Positions 33,937 to 43,734 are shown, numbered from the stretch's first letter. The stretch: DNA of 64,000 nucleotides from Bacilli bacterium (GCA_017541885.1 JAFXYF010000005.1:71835-135834); one strand, 5' to 3'. The notes: a model not told the origin generated them from the sequence alone. Numbers and translations are program-made.

Positions 33937-33965
33937 TTGACTTTTTAAAAACAGTTTTATACAAT
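33937..33965 (+). promoter_or_regulatory. recA promoter
   Basis: TTGACT (33937-33942) and TACAAT (33960-33965) with a 17-bp spacer; good vegetative match. Confidence 0.85.
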
Positions 33966-34019
33966 TAGTATGTAAGTTATTTACGAGTATATAATAAATG
34001 GCTGCGAGGAGGAAAACAA

Positions 34020-35048
34020 ATGGCTGTTAGTAAAGATGTTTCTAAAGATAAAGATAAAGCTTTAGAACAAGTATTAAATGATATTGAGAAACAATTCGGT
34101 AAAGGTTCTATTATGAAATTAGGAGAAAATAAACATATGAAGGTTGATGTTGTATCTAGTGGTGTTTTATCATTAGATATTGCATTAGGAGTAGGTGGAT
34201 ATCCTAAAGGTAGAATTATTGAAATATATGGACCAGAGTCTTCTGGTAAAACTACTTTTGCATTACAAGCTATTGCTGAACATCAAAAATTAGGTGGAAG
34301 AGCTGCTTTTATTGATGCAGAGCATGCATTAGATCCAGTTTATGCTGAAAAACTTGGAGTTGATATTGATAATTTATTATTATCTCAACCTGATACTGGA
34401 GAACAAGCTTTAGAAATTTGTGATGCTTTAGTTAGAAGTGAAGCTATTAGTATTGTTGTTATTGACTCAGTTGCTGCTTTAGTTCCACAGGCTGAAATTG
34501 ATGGTGAGATGGGAGATTCTCATGTTGGACTTCAAGCAAGACTTATGTCTCAAGCATTACGTAAATTAAATGGTACTATTAGTAAAACTAATACAACTGT
34601 AATCTTTATTAACCAATTAAGAGAAAAGGTTGGAGTTATGTTTGGTAACCCTGAAACAACTACTGGTGGTAGAGCATTAAAGTTCTATGCTACTATTAGA
34701 TTAGAGATTAGAAGAAGTGAACAATTAAAAATGGGAGAGGGAGTTGTTGGTAATAAAACAACTGTTAAGGTTGTTAAGAATAAAGTTGCTCCTCCATTTA
34801 AATCTTGTGTAGTTGATATTATGTACGGAGAAGGAGTTTCTCGTGAAGGAGAAATCGTTGATTTAGCTAGTGAAGCTGGTATTATGGAAAAGACTGGTGC
34901 TTGGTATGCATATAATGGTGAGAAGCTAGGTCAAGGAAAAGAAAATGTTAAATTAATGTTAAAAGAAAATACAGAACTTCGTGATGAGATTGAACATAAA
35001 GTTAGAGAGTTCTATGATATTGCAGTACCTGCAAAAGATGAAAAATAA
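34020..35048 (+). CDS. recA: Recombinase RecA
   Basis: 342 residues. Walker A is GPESSGKTT, then [43 protein letters not shown], loop L2 [13 protein letters not shown] and the C-terminal DNA-binding region. It forms filaments on ssDNA for strand exchange and triggers LexA self-cleavage. The lysine-rich start ([14 protein letters not shown]) is ordinary for Firmicutes. It is alone in its unit, with a LexA box, promoter and terminator. In Bacillus cinA separates pgsA and recA; here it is absent. Confidence 0.99.
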   Translation: MAVSKDVSKDKDKALEQVLNDIEKQFGKGSIMKLGENKHMKVDVVSSGVLSLDIALGVGGYPKGRIIEIYGPESSGKTTFALQAIAEHQKLGGRAAFIDAEHALDPVYAEKLGVDIDNLLLSQPDTGEQALEICDALVRSEAISIVVIDSVAALVPQAEIDGEMGDSHVGLQARLMSQALRKLNGTISKTNTTVIFINQLREKVGVMFGNPETTTGGRALKFYATIRLEIRRSEQLKMGEGVVGNKTTVKVVKNKVAPPFKSCVVDIMYGEGVSREGEIVDLASEAGIMEKTGAWYAYNGEKLGQGKENVKLMLKENTELRDEIEHKVREFYDIAVPAKDEK

Positions 35049-35075
35049 AAGGAATAATTTATTCCTTTTTTTATT
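35046..35075 (+). terminator. Terminator after recA
   Basis: AAAGGAATAATTTATTCCTTT palindrome and T tract. Confidence 0.9.
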
Positions 35076-35127
35076 TGTGGTATGATTATTTTAAGTTTTT
35101 AAACATAAATTATACAGGAGGAGTCTT

Positions 35128-36516
35128 ATGAAAAAACTAAGAGATCTTATTGATTATGATTTAGATTTAAATATTACTGGTATTACAGATGATTCTAGAT
35201 TAGTTAAAGATGGGTTTCTTTTTGTTGCGACAAAAGGATATAATGTAGACCATTTTGATTATATTGATGATGCTATTAAGAATGGTTGTAGTTTTATAGT
35301 ATGTGATAGAGAGTTTAATAAAAACTTTCCACACATTGTTGTGGATAATATATTTGAGACATATATAGAATTGTGTAAAAAATATTATGAAGTAGATCCT
35401 AAAGATTTTTCTTTAATTGGTGTTACTGGTACTGATGGTAAGACTACTACTACAACTATAATAAAAGAATTATTAGAAGAGTGTGCTTATATTGGAACTA
35501 ATGGAGTATGGGTAAATGATATAGAAGAGTCTACTAGTAATACTACTCCTTGTATTAGTGAACTTTATGAAGATTTAAAAATTATTAAAGATAATAATGT
35601 TAATACTGTATCTATGGAAGTATCAAGTGAAGCATTACTTCATGATAGAGTACATGGTTTTATATTTGATGTAGTGTGTTTTACTAATATTACAGGAGAT
35701 CATTTAAATGTACATAAGAGTTTTGATGATTATATAGCTTGTAAAATGAAGTTACTTGATCATGTTAAAGATGATGGATATATTGTATTTAATGGTGATG
35801 ATAATACTTTAAAGATTATTAATAAAAAGAACTCTATATCTTTTGGATTTAATGAAGATAATGATTATGTAATTAGTGATGTTAAATACTTAAAGAGAAA
35901 AACTATTATTACTTTAAGAAACAATGATTTAGAATGGACTATTAATTCTCCTTTTATTGGAGAATATAATGTCTATAATGTAGTTATGGCTTTTATTGTG
36001 GGACATTTGTTTAAAGTAGATGACTGTTTGCTACTTAATAAAATAGAACAACTTAGACCTATAAAAGGAAGATGTGAATTTTTAGATTATGGACAAGATT
36101 TTGATATAGTACTTGATTATGCTCATACTATTAATGGTATTAATTCTATACTTGATACTTTTAGTAATTATGAAACTATTATTACTGTTACTGGTAGTGC
36201 TGGGGGAAGAGAAGTAGAAAAAAGAAGTGTTATTGGTAAGAGTGTAATTGAAAAAAGTGACTTTGCTATATTTACGATGGATGATCCTAGATTTGAGGAT
36301 CCAGATGAGATTATTGATCAGATGGTGGGAGATAATAAAGACTACTATAGAATAGTTGATAGAGAGGATGCTATTAGGTTTGCTTTATCTATTGCTTATC
36401 CTGGAAGTGTTGTTTTAATACTTGGAAAAGGAAGGGATAATTATATGGCAATTAAGGATAAAAAAATTCATTATAATGACTTTGATGTTATTACTAATTA
36501 TTTCAAGAAAGAGTGA
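35128..36516 (+). CDS. murE: MurE-type UDP-MurNAc-tripeptide ligase
   Basis: 462 residues, three-domain Mur ligase. The N-terminal UDP-sugar domain has ITDDSRLVKDGFLFVA, the ATP loop is GVTGTDGKTTT (about residue 96), then NTTPCISEL, SSEALLHDRV, TNITGDHLNVH, DYAHTINGI and KGRDNY at the end. It adds the third residue to UDP-MurNAc-L-Ala-D-Glu. The motif that reads meso-diaminopimelate (DNPR in E. coli) is DDPR here (about residue 384), and the GKGHE loop is GKGRD. Arg is kept but two contacts change, so DAP versus Lys/Orn use is open. It ends in TGA. Confidence 0.92.
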   Translation: MKKLRDLIDYDLDLNITGITDDSRLVKDGFLFVATKGYNVDHFDYIDDAIKNGCSFIVCDREFNKNFPHIVVDNIFETYIELCKKYYEVDPKDFSLIGVTGTDGKTTTTTIIKELLEECAYIGTNGVWVNDIEESTSNTTPCISELYEDLKIIKDNNVNTVSMEVSSEALLHDRVHGFIFDVVCFTNITGDHLNVHKSFDDYIACKMKLLDHVKDDGYIVFNGDDNTLKIINKKNSISFGFNEDNDYVISDVKYLKRKTIITLRNNDLEWTINSPFIGEYNVYNVVMAFIVGHLFKVDDCLLLNKIEQLRPIKGRCEFLDYGQDFDIVLDYAHTINGINSILDTFSNYETIITVTGSAGGREVEKRSVIGKSVIEKSDFAIFTMDDPRFEDPDEIIDQMVGDNKDYYRIVDREDAIRFALSIAYPGSVVLILGKGRDNYMAIKDKKIHYNDFDVITNYFKKE

Positions 36517-36538
36517 TTTTTACACTCTTTCTTTTTCT
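36505..36538 (+). terminator. Terminator after murE
   Basis: AAGAAAGAGTG-ATTTTTA-CACTCTTTCTT stem overlapping the TGA stop, then T residues. Confidence 0.9.
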
Positions 36539-36610
36539 TGACACACCTCTAAAAACAAACTACAATAGAATTAGATTAGAGCTTAATTCTAGTCTAGATG
36601 GAGGAATTAT

Positions 36611-38164
36611 ATGAATAACGTATTATTCTCCATTTTACTTGTTGTTATAGGCCTAATTGTTGGCTATGGTATATCTTTTTTAATTAATTTATTAAGTGGA
36701 AATATGGCATCTAAAAAAGCCGATAAATTAATTGAACAAGCTAAAAAAGATATTGAAAAGTTAAAAAGAGATGCTGCTATTGAGCAAAAAGAAGAAGCTC
36801 ATAAAGCAAAGATGGATTTAGATAAAGAAATTCGTGAAAAGAAAGACGAATTAAAAGAAACTGAAAATAGAATTATGCAACGAGAGGCAAGCATTGATAA
36901 AAGAGAAGAAATGTATCAAAAACGTGAACTTGCTTTAGATGAACGTGAAGGCAAATTAGCTGAAAAAAATGAAGAAATCCAAAATGAAAAAAGTAAAGTG
37001 GAGGAAATAAAAAAAGAACAACTTGATTTACTTGAAAAAATATCTGGTTTTAGTAAAGAAAAAGCTCGTGAATTAGTTATGAGCAAAGTAAAAGAGAATA
37101 TGACTAAGGAGATATCTGAATATATTCGTGAGCGTGAGAATGAAGCTAAGCTTGAAGCTGACAAACAAGCTCGTGAAATGTTAGTTACTTCTATGCAGAA
37201 GTATGCAGCAGATATTGCTAGTGATCAAACTGTAACAGTAGTTGACTTACCTAATGATGAGATGAAAGGTCGTATCATTGGACGTGAGGGTAGAAATATT
37301 CGTACTATAGAAGCAATTACTGGTGTAGATTTAATTATTGATGATACTCCAGAAGCAGTAGTACTTTCTAGTTTTGATCCTTTAAGAAGAGAGATTGCTA
37401 GAGTAACTCTTGAGAGTTTAATTAAAGATGGAAGAATTCATCCTACTCGTATTGAAGAATTATATGATAAAGTTTGTAAAGATATGAAACAAAAGATTAT
37501 TCAATACGGACAAGATGTTACATTTGAATTAGGACTTACTAAGTTTGCTCCTGAATTAATTGAGACAATTGGTAAATTACATTTTAGAACTAGTTATGGA
37601 CAAAATGCTTTACAACATTCAAAAGAAGTAGCAGAGTTATCTGGAATACTTGCTGGAGAAATGGGAGAGAATGTTACTCTTGCTAAAAGAGCAGGACTTT
37701 TACATGACATTGGTAAAGCTATTGATCATGAAGTTGAAGGTTCACATGTTGAGATTGGTGTAGATATTGCTAAGAAGTATCATGAACATGAGGTAGTAAT
37801 TAATGCTATTGCTTCTCATCATGGAGATACTCCTGCAACTAGTGTTATTTCTACTATTGTTGCTATTGCTGATGCTTTATCTGCAAGTAGACCTGGAGCT
37901 AGAAATGATTCATTAGAAAATTATGTTCAAAGATTATCTCAACTTGAAGAAGTTGGTAATACAATTAAAGGTGTTGAAAAGACATTTGCTGTTCAAGCTG
38001 GACGTGAACTTCGTGTAATCGTTAAACCTGATGAAGTAGATGATCTAGAATCACATAGAATTGCTCGTGAAGTTAAGGAAAAGATTGAGGCTAACTTAAA
38101 ATATCCTGGAACTATTAAAATCACTGTTATTCGTGAAACAAGAGCAACTGAAGAAGCTAAATAA
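36611..38164 (+). CDS. rny: Ribonuclease Y
   Basis: 517 residues, the normal length. An N-terminal membrane helix (about 4-24) is followed by a 150-residue Lys/Glu coiled coil, a KH domain ([20 protein letters not shown]) and an HD domain ([27 protein letters not shown]). RNase Y is the membrane-bound endonuclease that starts mRNA decay in Firmicutes. The promoter probably lies in 36540-36600. A terminator follows. Confidence 0.98.
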   Translation: MNNVLFSILLVVIGLIVGYGISFLINLLSGNMASKKADKLIEQAKKDIEKLKRDAAIEQKEEAHKAKMDLDKEIREKKDELKETENRIMQREASIDKREEMYQKRELALDEREGKLAEKNEEIQNEKSKVEEIKKEQLDLLEKISGFSKEKARELVMSKVKENMTKEISEYIRERENEAKLEADKQAREMLVTSMQKYAADIASDQTVTVVDLPNDEMKGRIIGREGRNIRTIEAITGVDLIIDDTPEAVVLSSFDPLRREIARVTLESLIKDGRIHPTRIEELYDKVCKDMKQKIIQYGQDVTFELGLTKFAPELIETIGKLHFRTSYGQNALQHSKEVAELSGILAGEMGENVTLAKRAGLLHDIGKAIDHEVEGSHVEIGVDIAKKYHEHEVVINAIASHHGDTPATSVISTIVAIADALSASRPGARNDSLENYVQRLSQLEEVGNTIKGVEKTFAVQAGRELRVIVKPDEVDDLESHRIAREVKEKIEANLKYPGTIKITVIRETRATEEAK

Positions 38165-38191
38165 AAAACTTGTAGAAATACAAGTTTTTTT
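38164..38191 (+). terminator. Terminator after rny
   Basis: AAAAAACTTGTA-GAAA-TACAAGTTTTTT; GAAA tetraloop. Confidence 0.92.
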
Positions 38192-38240
38192 GTTTAATAA
38201 GATGTAATGTGTTATGATTATATTGAAGAGAGGTGTTTAT

Positions 38241-39296
38241 ATGAATACAATACCTTATGCAATAGATGCGACTATTACAATAGTTTCATTTATCTTTTAT
38301 TTATTTATTGTTTATGTATATTTTCATAAGAATCCTAGATATAGTATTCGAAATAGAATTTTTAAAAAATACTTAGGATTTGGAATATTTGCATTTTTAT
38401 TTGAAGGTTTATATTTATTATTAATAAAGTTTTCTACTAATAAATTATTAATTGGATTATCTAGAAAATTTTTATTACTATGTTTTGTTGCTTGTGCAAT
38501 ACTTTGGATATTCTATGTATTTATTCTTATATATGAAAAACATAAAGAGGGAGCAAACTTTATTCGTAGAAATTATCATAATATAGAGTTTTATATATTA
38601 TTAAGTATTGTGACTATTACTATAATTGATATATTCTTACCTATTGGTTTTGTTAAAGGAGAAAATGATTTATATTCTTATTTAACTGGAGCAGGACTTG
38701 TATTTAATTCAATACTTGTAATTGTACTTTTCTTAGTACCAATTCCATTTATATTTGCGAAGAGGGATATAGTATCTTGGAAAAGACTTCGCCCTTACTT
38801 TATAAATTTTATATTAGTATTTGGAATGATGTTTTTACTAAATAAATTTCCTACATATTTAATTGAAATGCTTGTATTTACTATGAGTACTTATTTAATA
38901 TATTATCGATTAGAGAATCCTGATATTATATTTGTTCGTAATTCTAAAAAGAATGTAGATAGAATGAGATTGTTAAGAGAAAAATATGGATTCTTATTTA
39001 ATATGTCTCCTGAACTTAGAGATTTATTAAATGAAATTAGTTTTATGAAAGAGAATTATTTAATGGATGGAGCTAGAGTAACATCTAAGAGAAAACAGAA
39101 ATTAGAAACATTAATTAATGATTTTATTAAGAGTAGTGAATTTGGTGTTACTCAACAAACTAATATGGATGAAGATGGAGTAGAAATACTTGATCTAGAA
39201 GAGGAAGTACCTGATGAGATGTTAGTAACAAAAGAGATTTATTCATTAGATGAATTAAAAGAAGTATTAAAAGAGGATAACTTGCCTAAGTGGTAA
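38241..39296 (+). CDS. Seven-helix membrane protein with helical cytoplasmic tail
   Basis: 351 residues from the ATG at 38241 (GAGGTGTTTAT upstream). About seven membrane helices cover the first 230 residues, as in the sensor half of some histidine kinases (HisK_N/7TM-like). The remaining ~120 residues are charged and helical. No H-box or ATPase domain follows, so it is not a kinase by itself. The end of the gene is folded into its own terminator (AGAGGAT/ATCCTCT). No family assigned. Confidence 0.75.
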   Translation: MNTIPYAIDATITIVSFIFYLFIVYVYFHKNPRYSIRNRIFKKYLGFGIFAFLFEGLYLLLIKFSTNKLLIGLSRKFLLLCFVACAILWIFYVFILIYEKHKEGANFIRRNYHNIEFYILLSIVTITIIDIFLPIGFVKGENDLYSYLTGAGLVFNSILVIVLFLVPIPFIFAKRDIVSWKRLRPYFINFILVFGMMFLLNKFPTYLIEMLVFTMSTYLIYYRLENPDIIFVRNSKKNVDRMRLLREKYGFLFNMSPELRDLLNEISFMKENYLMDGARVTSKRKQKLETLINDFIKSSEFGVTQQTNMDEDGVEILDLEEEVPDEMLVTKEIYSLDELKEVLKEDNLPKW

Positions 39297-39312
39297 TCCT
39301 CTTTTTTTTTGA
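39270..39312 (+). terminator. Terminator over the end of the 38.2-kb gene
   Basis: AAGAGGAT pairs with ATCCTCTT around an 18-nt loop that contains the last codons, followed by nine T residues. Confidence 0.75.
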
Positions 39313-39337
39313 GAATAATAATATAGGGGGTGATATT

Positions 39338-39673
39338 ATAGATGTTTATTCATTATGGAATGTAGGAAGATTTATGATAGAAAAGAAAGACAATTGTAAT
39401 AATGTACATAATCTTTGTTCTAACTTTTTATCTTACTATTATGGGAATAGTCATACTTATTCATTATTTCATATACAAATGATGGAGAGACTTTATTCTT
39501 ACTTTCCAATATATTTAGATTCAATGAAAAAGATTTGCTGGAATAGTTATATTGAATTATTAAAATTAAATCCTAAGGAATGTTATTTCTATTTTGGAAT
39601 ATTATTATTTTGTGGGGATAATTATAATGAAATAAAAAACTTAATTGATAGTAATCTCTTTTCTAGAATATAA
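39338..39673 (+). CDS. Orphan DUF1016 N-terminal domain (YhcG-like), unusual start
   Basis: The frame resembles the N-terminal DUF1016 domain of YhcG-type PD-(D/E)XK proteins: W-x-V-G-R-x-M-I-E, then a helix ending ...RLYSYFP, then ICWNSYIELLKLNP (compare LSWSHYxxLLKI), and NEIKNLIDSNLFSRI (compare ELERQIDSLLYERL). It stops exactly where that domain ends; the nuclease domain is missing. GGGGGTGATATT precedes an ATA at 39338, exactly where an ATG would be expected; an ATG at 39374 with AGGAAG upstream would give 99 residues but cut the first helix. So it is either a non-AUG start or a decaying gene. The start given is tentative. Confidence 0.6.
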   Translation: MDVYSLWNVGRFMIEKKDNCNNVHNLCSNFLSYYYGNSHTYSLFHIQMMERLYSYFPIYLDSMKKICWNSYIELLKLNPKECYFYFGILLFCGDNYNEIKNLIDSNLFSRI

Positions 39674-39706
39674 AAAAAGAGACAAATTAATTTGTCTCTT
39701 TCTTTT
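39672..39706. terminator. Bidirectional terminator before RNase J
   Basis: AAAGAGACAAATTAATTTGTCTCTTT, perfect 13-bp arms; serves the DUF1016 fragment and, in reverse, the RNase J gene. Confidence 0.9.
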
Positions 39707-41381
39707 CTCTTTTAATATCTAAGATTACTGGTAGAATAATTGGTTTTCTTCCAGTTAAATCATTAATAAATGGATATAGAGTTTCTGTTATTTCAGCTTT
39801 TAGTGTTGCGAATGTTGTTTTTGGATTTGCAAGAGAAGAAGTTATTACTTGTTCAGCCTTGTTTTCAATTTTATGTATTAGCTCTTCATTTTCATTTACA
39901 AGAATAAATCCTCTTGTAGTAATATTTGGCTTAATTAATAATTCTCTCTTTTTCATATCAACATTTATAATAACTACTAATATTCCATCGTTAGCCATTA
40001 TTTTTCTATCTTTAATAACTGCTCCACCTATTTCACCGATTCTATTACCATCTACATAGATATCTGCTCCTGGTTTAGATTCTCCTCTAGTTAATACATG
40101 ATTTACTAGATTTAGAGTATCACCATTTTTTAAGATAAAGGTATTTTCTTTAGGTATTCCACAGTTAATACCAATATTTGCTTGTTTCTTAAGCATTCTA
40201 TAATCTCCATGGAATGGCATTAAGTATTTTGGTTTAATTAATCTAATCATTAATTTAATTTCTTCTTCATTAGCATGTCCTGATGTATGTAGATCTTGAA
40301 GAACATTATTTGTATAAACTTTTACTCCTTGAAGATAAAGTTTATTGATTGTTTTTGAAATACTTAGGGCATTTCCTGGAATAGCAGATGATGAGAATAT
40401 TACTACATCATCTGGTCTTAATTTAATTTGTTTATGAGTTCCATTAGCTATTCTTGATAGGGCAGCTAGTGGTTCTCCTTGAGTACCAGTACATAGTATT
40501 GCAACTTCATTAGGTTTTAGGTTATTTGCTTCTTCTGGAGATATTAATAATTCTTTATGATCAATATATCCTCCATTTAATGAAATATTTATATTATTTT
40601 CCATACTTCTTCCGAAGATGCATATTTTACGATTGTGTTTGTAGCATGTTTCAAATATATGCTTTACACGATAGATGTTTGATGCAAATGTTGCAATTAT
40701 AATTCTTGAGTTTTTCCATTCATCAAACATTTCTCCTAAAGTTTCATCAACAACAGATTCACTGTTTGAGAAACCTTCGTTTAAAGCATTTGTTGAATCA
40801 CCAATTAAAACATCTACTCCTTTTTCTCCTAAAGTTGCCATTTTGTATAGATCTGCCATTGGTCCAATTGGAGTTAAGTCAAACTTATAGTCTCCAGTTG
40901 TGACAATTCTACCATCAGGGGTATTAATGCTTATTCCATGAGAATCTGGAATTGAGTGTGTTATTCTAAAGAATTCTACTTCTATATCTTTAAATTTTAG
41001 TTTAGTTTGGTCGGTATAAACAAATAAGTTGTCATATCTTATATTTCTATCTTGTAATTTAACTGCGATTAATTCTTTGGCATGATTTGGCGCATAAATA
41101 GCTGGGATATTTACTGTTTGTAGTAAAAATGGAATTCCACCTATATGGTCTTCATGTCCATGCGTAATAAATAAAGCTTTAATTTTATCTTCATTTTCCT
41201 TTAAGAATGTAAAGTCAGGTAAGACATAATCTACACCCATAATTTCACTTTCTGGAAAACTAACACCGGCATCAATAATAATAATCGCGTCGTTATGCAT
41301 TACACAATACATATTCTTTCCGACTTCTCCTAAACCACCTAGAACAATAATCTTTGTTCCTTCTGGTTTTTTATTATTCAT
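39687..41381 (-). CDS. rnjA: Ribonuclease J
   Basis: 564 residues. The metallo-beta-lactamase domain has GGLGEVGKNMY, the metal motif HGHEDHIGG (about residue 73), HSIPDSHG and TGDYKFD. The beta-CASP region has GRSMENNI, CTGTQGEP and SGHANEEEIK, and a C-terminal domain follows. RNase J combines 5'-3' exonuclease and endonuclease activity in mRNA decay and rRNA maturation; with RNase Y (1.5 kb away) it forms the Gram-positive decay core. AAGGAG precedes the ATG. Paralogue type J1 versus J2 is not certain; catalytic residues are intact, favouring J1. Confidence 0.97.
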   Translation of the reverse strand: MNNKKPEGTKIIVLGGLGEVGKNMYCVMHNDAIIIIDAGVSFPESEIMGVDYVLPDFTFLKENEDKIKALFITHGHEDHIGGIPFLLQTVNIPAIYAPNHAKELIAVKLQDRNIRYDNLFVYTDQTKLKFKDIEVEFFRITHSIPDSHGISINTPDGRIVTTGDYKFDLTPIGPMADLYKMATLGEKGVDVLIGDSTNALNEGFSNSESVVDETLGEMFDEWKNSRIIIATFASNIYRVKHIFETCYKHNRKICIFGRSMENNINISLNGGYIDHKELLISPEEANNLKPNEVAILCTGTQGEPLAALSRIANGTHKQIKLRPDDVVIFSSSAIPGNALSISKTINKLYLQGVKVYTNNVLQDLHTSGHANEEEIKLMIRLIKPKYLMPFHGDYRMLKKQANIGINCGIPKENTFILKNGDTLNLVNHVLTRGESKPGADIYVDGNRIGEIGGAVIKDRKIMANDGILVVIINVDMKKRELLIKPNITTRGFILVNENEELIHKIENKAEQVITSSLANPKTTFATLKAEITETLYPFINDLTGRKPIILPVILDIKREKKETN

Positions 41382-41456
41382 AATTTCTCCTTCCTTTTTA
41401 TTTCATAAAGAACTAACGTAAAGATTATACTATAAATAATTTGTTTTGTCTATTAC

Positions 41457-41485
41457 TTGGAATTATTTATTTTTTGTGTTATAAT
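41457..41485 (+). promoter_or_regulatory. mgtC promoter
   Basis: TTGGAA (41457-41462), 17-bp spacer, TATAAT (41480-41485) with TGn extension (TGTTATAAT). Confidence 0.75.
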
Positions 41486-41507
41486 ATGTGCACATTGGGG
41501 TGATTAT

Positions 41508-42215
41508 ATGGATATTAGAGAATTTTTAATACGTATTTCTGTATGTATGTTACTAAGTATTATTATTGGAGTTGAACGTCAATATAGACATGGTTCTGTT
41601 GGCCTTAGAACTAATGCACTTGTAGGTATTGGAGCCTTTTTATTTAACTATGCAACTTTTGGATTTGTAGATCATGATATGAGTAGGATTGCATCAGGAA
41701 TTGTTTCTGGTATTGGTTTCTTAGGTGCTGGAATGATTATTAAGAATAACAGTAAGATAAAGGGACTAAATACTGCAGCAACTTTATGGTGTGTTGCGGC
41801 AATTGGTATTCTTACTTCTATGGGAATGGTAATTGAAGCAAGTGTTGGTACTTTACTTGTTGTACTTTCAAATGTACTTCTTAGATTAATATCATTATTT
41901 ATAATGGAAAAAGTTAAGAAGATGTATAAAGAAAGATGTTCATTAGAAATAGTTTGTGATAAGGATACAGAAGTTATTGTTAGAAATAGTATTAGTAAAT
42001 TTGTTGAGAAGAAACAAATAAGATTAATTGGAATGCAAAAAGATATAGTTGATAAAAATGGGGTTAATTTAAAAGTTGCTTTTTTAACTAGTAGAGTTGA
42101 AGAAGTAGAAGTATTAGTATCTAATATTAGTGCAGAAGTTGGAGTTAGTTCAATTTCTTGGAAACATAGTAAATACTATGATGTTGATATTGAAGATAAT
42201 TCAAATGAAGAATAA
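41508..42215 (+). CDS. mgtC: MgtC/SapB family membrane protein
   Basis: 235 residues from the ATG at 41508 (GGGGTGATTAT upstream). The MgtC core has IIGVERQYRHGSVGLRTNALVG, GIVSGIGFLGAGMIIKNN and GLNTAATLWCVAAIG over about five helices. A C-terminal cytoplasmic ACT-like domain follows. MgtC proteins affect growth at low magnesium and can modulate P-type or F-type ATPases and phosphate uptake; precise role here unknown. Monocistronic, with a terminator. Confidence 0.93.
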   Translation: MDIREFLIRISVCMLLSIIIGVERQYRHGSVGLRTNALVGIGAFLFNYATFGFVDHDMSRIASGIVSGIGFLGAGMIIKNNSKIKGLNTAATLWCVAAIGILTSMGMVIEASVGTLLVVLSNVLLRLISLFIMEKVKKMYKERCSLEIVCDKDTEVIVRNSISKFVEKKQIRLIGMQKDIVDKNGVNLKVAFLTSRVEEVEVLVSNISAEVGVSSISWKHSKYYDVDIEDNSNEE

Positions 42216-42216
42216 T

Positions 42217-42245
42217 AAAGAAGAGTTTATTTCTTCTTTTTATTT
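42217..42245 (+). terminator. Terminator after mgtC
   Basis: AAAGAAGA and TTCTTCTTT pair around a short loop, then T residues. Confidence 0.8.
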
Positions 42246-42272
42246 TGTTATAATATTAGTTAGGTGATTTAC

Positions 42273-43394
42273 ATGGGATTATTTAGTAAAATTAAAAATA
42301 TGTTTAAGTCAACTGAAGAAGAAAAAGTTGATGTAAATGAAGAGATAGAAGAAGTAGAAGAAGATGGACTTAATCCTTTAGCAATAGATCAAGAAGAACC
42401 TGTTGTAGAAGAAAAAGAAGTAGAAGAAAAGAAAGAGAAAAAAGGTCTATTTCATAAAAAAGAAGAAGAGAAAAAATCTGTAAAGGTATATGAAAAGGGA
42501 CTTACTAAATCTCGTCAAGGGTTTGTGTCAAGACTTGCAGATTTGACAAATAGATATAGTAAAGTAACTGAAGAATATTTTGAAGAACTTGAAGAAATAC
42601 TTATCATGGCAGATATTGGTGTAAATACTGTTATGGAGTTTATGGATAGACTTAGAGATAGAGTTCGTAAAGAAAATATTACTGATCCATCAGAATTAAA
42701 AGAAATTATTGTTGATGAATTGTTTATTATTTATGTTAATGATGAAGTGTTAAGTAATAAGATTAACTATAGAGAAGATGGACCTACAATTATTTTATTT
42801 GTTGGGGTTAATGGAGTAGGTAAGACTACTACTATTGCAAAGTTAGCTAATAAAATGATTGATGAAGGTAAGAAAGTACTTATGGTTGGAGCTGATACTT
42901 TTAGAGCTGGAGCAGTTGAACAATTAAAAGAGTGGAGTGTTAAAGTAGGAGCTGGATTCTATGGTAAAGAAGAAAGTGATCCTGCGAGTGTAGTATATGA
43001 TGGAGTAGAACTTGCGAAGAAAGATGGATATGACGTTGTATTAATTGATACTGCTGGAAGACTTCAAAATAAAGTTAACTTAATGAAAGAGTTAGAGAAG
43101 ATTAATAAAGTAGTAGAGAGTTTGGCTGGAGGTTGTGATGAAACACTACTTGTAATTGATGCGACTACTGGACAAAATGGTGTTAGTCAAGCTGTAGCTT
43201 TTAAGGAAATTACTAATGTAACTGGAATTGTTTTAACTAAATTAGATGGTACTGCTAAAGGTGGAATTGTTCTTGCTATTAAAGAGAGTGTTGGAGTACC
43301 AGTTAAATATATTGGTTTAGGTGAAACTAAAGATGACCTACAAGTATTTGATATTGAAAAATATATCTATGGATTATTTAAAGATATGATGTAG
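42273..43394 (+). CDS. ftsY: Signal recognition particle receptor FtsY
   Basis: 373 residues from the ATG at 42273 (TAGGTGATTTAC upstream). The short N-terminal membrane-targeting helix (GLFSKIKNMFKS) is followed by an acidic/basic low-complexity stretch (EEEKVDVNEEIEEVEED ... KKEKKGLFHKK). The NG domain has GVNGVGKTTT, DTFRAGAVEQL, DTAGRLQNK, TKLDGTAKGG and GLGETKDDLQVFD. FtsY docks SRP-ribosome complexes at the membrane. TATAAT preceded by TGT at 42249-42254 is its likely promoter. Confidence 0.98.
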   Translation: MGLFSKIKNMFKSTEEEKVDVNEEIEEVEEDGLNPLAIDQEEPVVEEKEVEEKKEKKGLFHKKEEEKKSVKVYEKGLTKSRQGFVSRLADLTNRYSKVTEEYFEELEEILIMADIGVNTVMEFMDRLRDRVRKENITDPSELKEIIVDELFIIYVNDEVLSNKINYREDGPTIILFVGVNGVGKTTTIAKLANKMIDEGKKVLMVGADTFRAGAVEQLKEWSVKVGAGFYGKEESDPASVVYDGVELAKKDGYDVVLIDTAGRLQNKVNLMKELEKINKVVESLAGGCDETLLVIDATTGQNGVSQAVAFKEITNVTGIVLTKLDGTAKGGIVLAIKESVGVPVKYIGLGETKDDLQVFDIEKYIYGLFKDMM

Positions 43395-43402
43395 GAGGTT
43401 CT

Positions 43403-43687
43403 ATGGAAGATATAGTATATTACAATGAATTATATGATTTATATGGAGAACTTCTTACTGATAAACAAAGAAAATACTTTGAAGATTATTATTTCCATAA
43501 TTTGAGTTTTTCTGAGATGGCAGAGAATTATAATGTAAGTAGAAATGCTGCTTTTAAACAAATTCATATAGTTTTAGATAAGTTAGAAGAGTATGAAAGA
43601 ATCTTACAATTAAAGAAAAAGAGAGAAAAAATAAGAGATTTAGTAAAAGACGCTGATTTATTAAAAAAGATAGAAGATATTTTATAA
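43403..43687 (+). CDS. ylxM: YlxM family helix-turn-helix protein
   Basis: 94 residues. The sigma-70 region 4-like HTH has YDLYGELLTDKQRKYFEDYY, LSFSEMAENYNVSRNAAFKQIH and a C-terminal coiled helix. YlxM is encoded next to ffh in most Firmicutes and stimulates SRP GTPase activity in some cocci. AGGAGG overlaps the end of ftsY (8-bp gap). Here it is separated from ffh by an ATPase gene and a terminator. Confidence 0.95.
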   Translation: MEDIVYYNELYDLYGELLTDKQRKYFEDYYFHNLSFSEMAENYNVSRNAAFKQIHIVLDKLEEYERILQLKKKREKIRDLVKDADLLKKIEDIL

Positions 43688-43698
43688 GTATCTTTTTT
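43663..43698 (+). terminator. Terminator after ylxM
   Basis: AAAAAAGATA and TATCTTTTTT pair around a 16-nt loop spanning the stop codon; moderate stem but a good T tract. Confidence 0.65.
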
Positions 43699-43705
43699 CT
43701 TTTGC

Positions 43706-43734
43706 TTGTAAAATGCATCGAATAATTGTATAAT
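43706..43734 (+). promoter_or_regulatory. Promoter of the HerA-like gene
   Basis: TTGTAA (43706-43711), 17-bp spacer, perfect TATAAT (43729-43734). Confidence 0.8.

Noticed and set aside
39341-39365. ATG at 39341 as the start of the DUF1016-like gene
   Set aside because: It is in another frame and meets a stop after seven codons.
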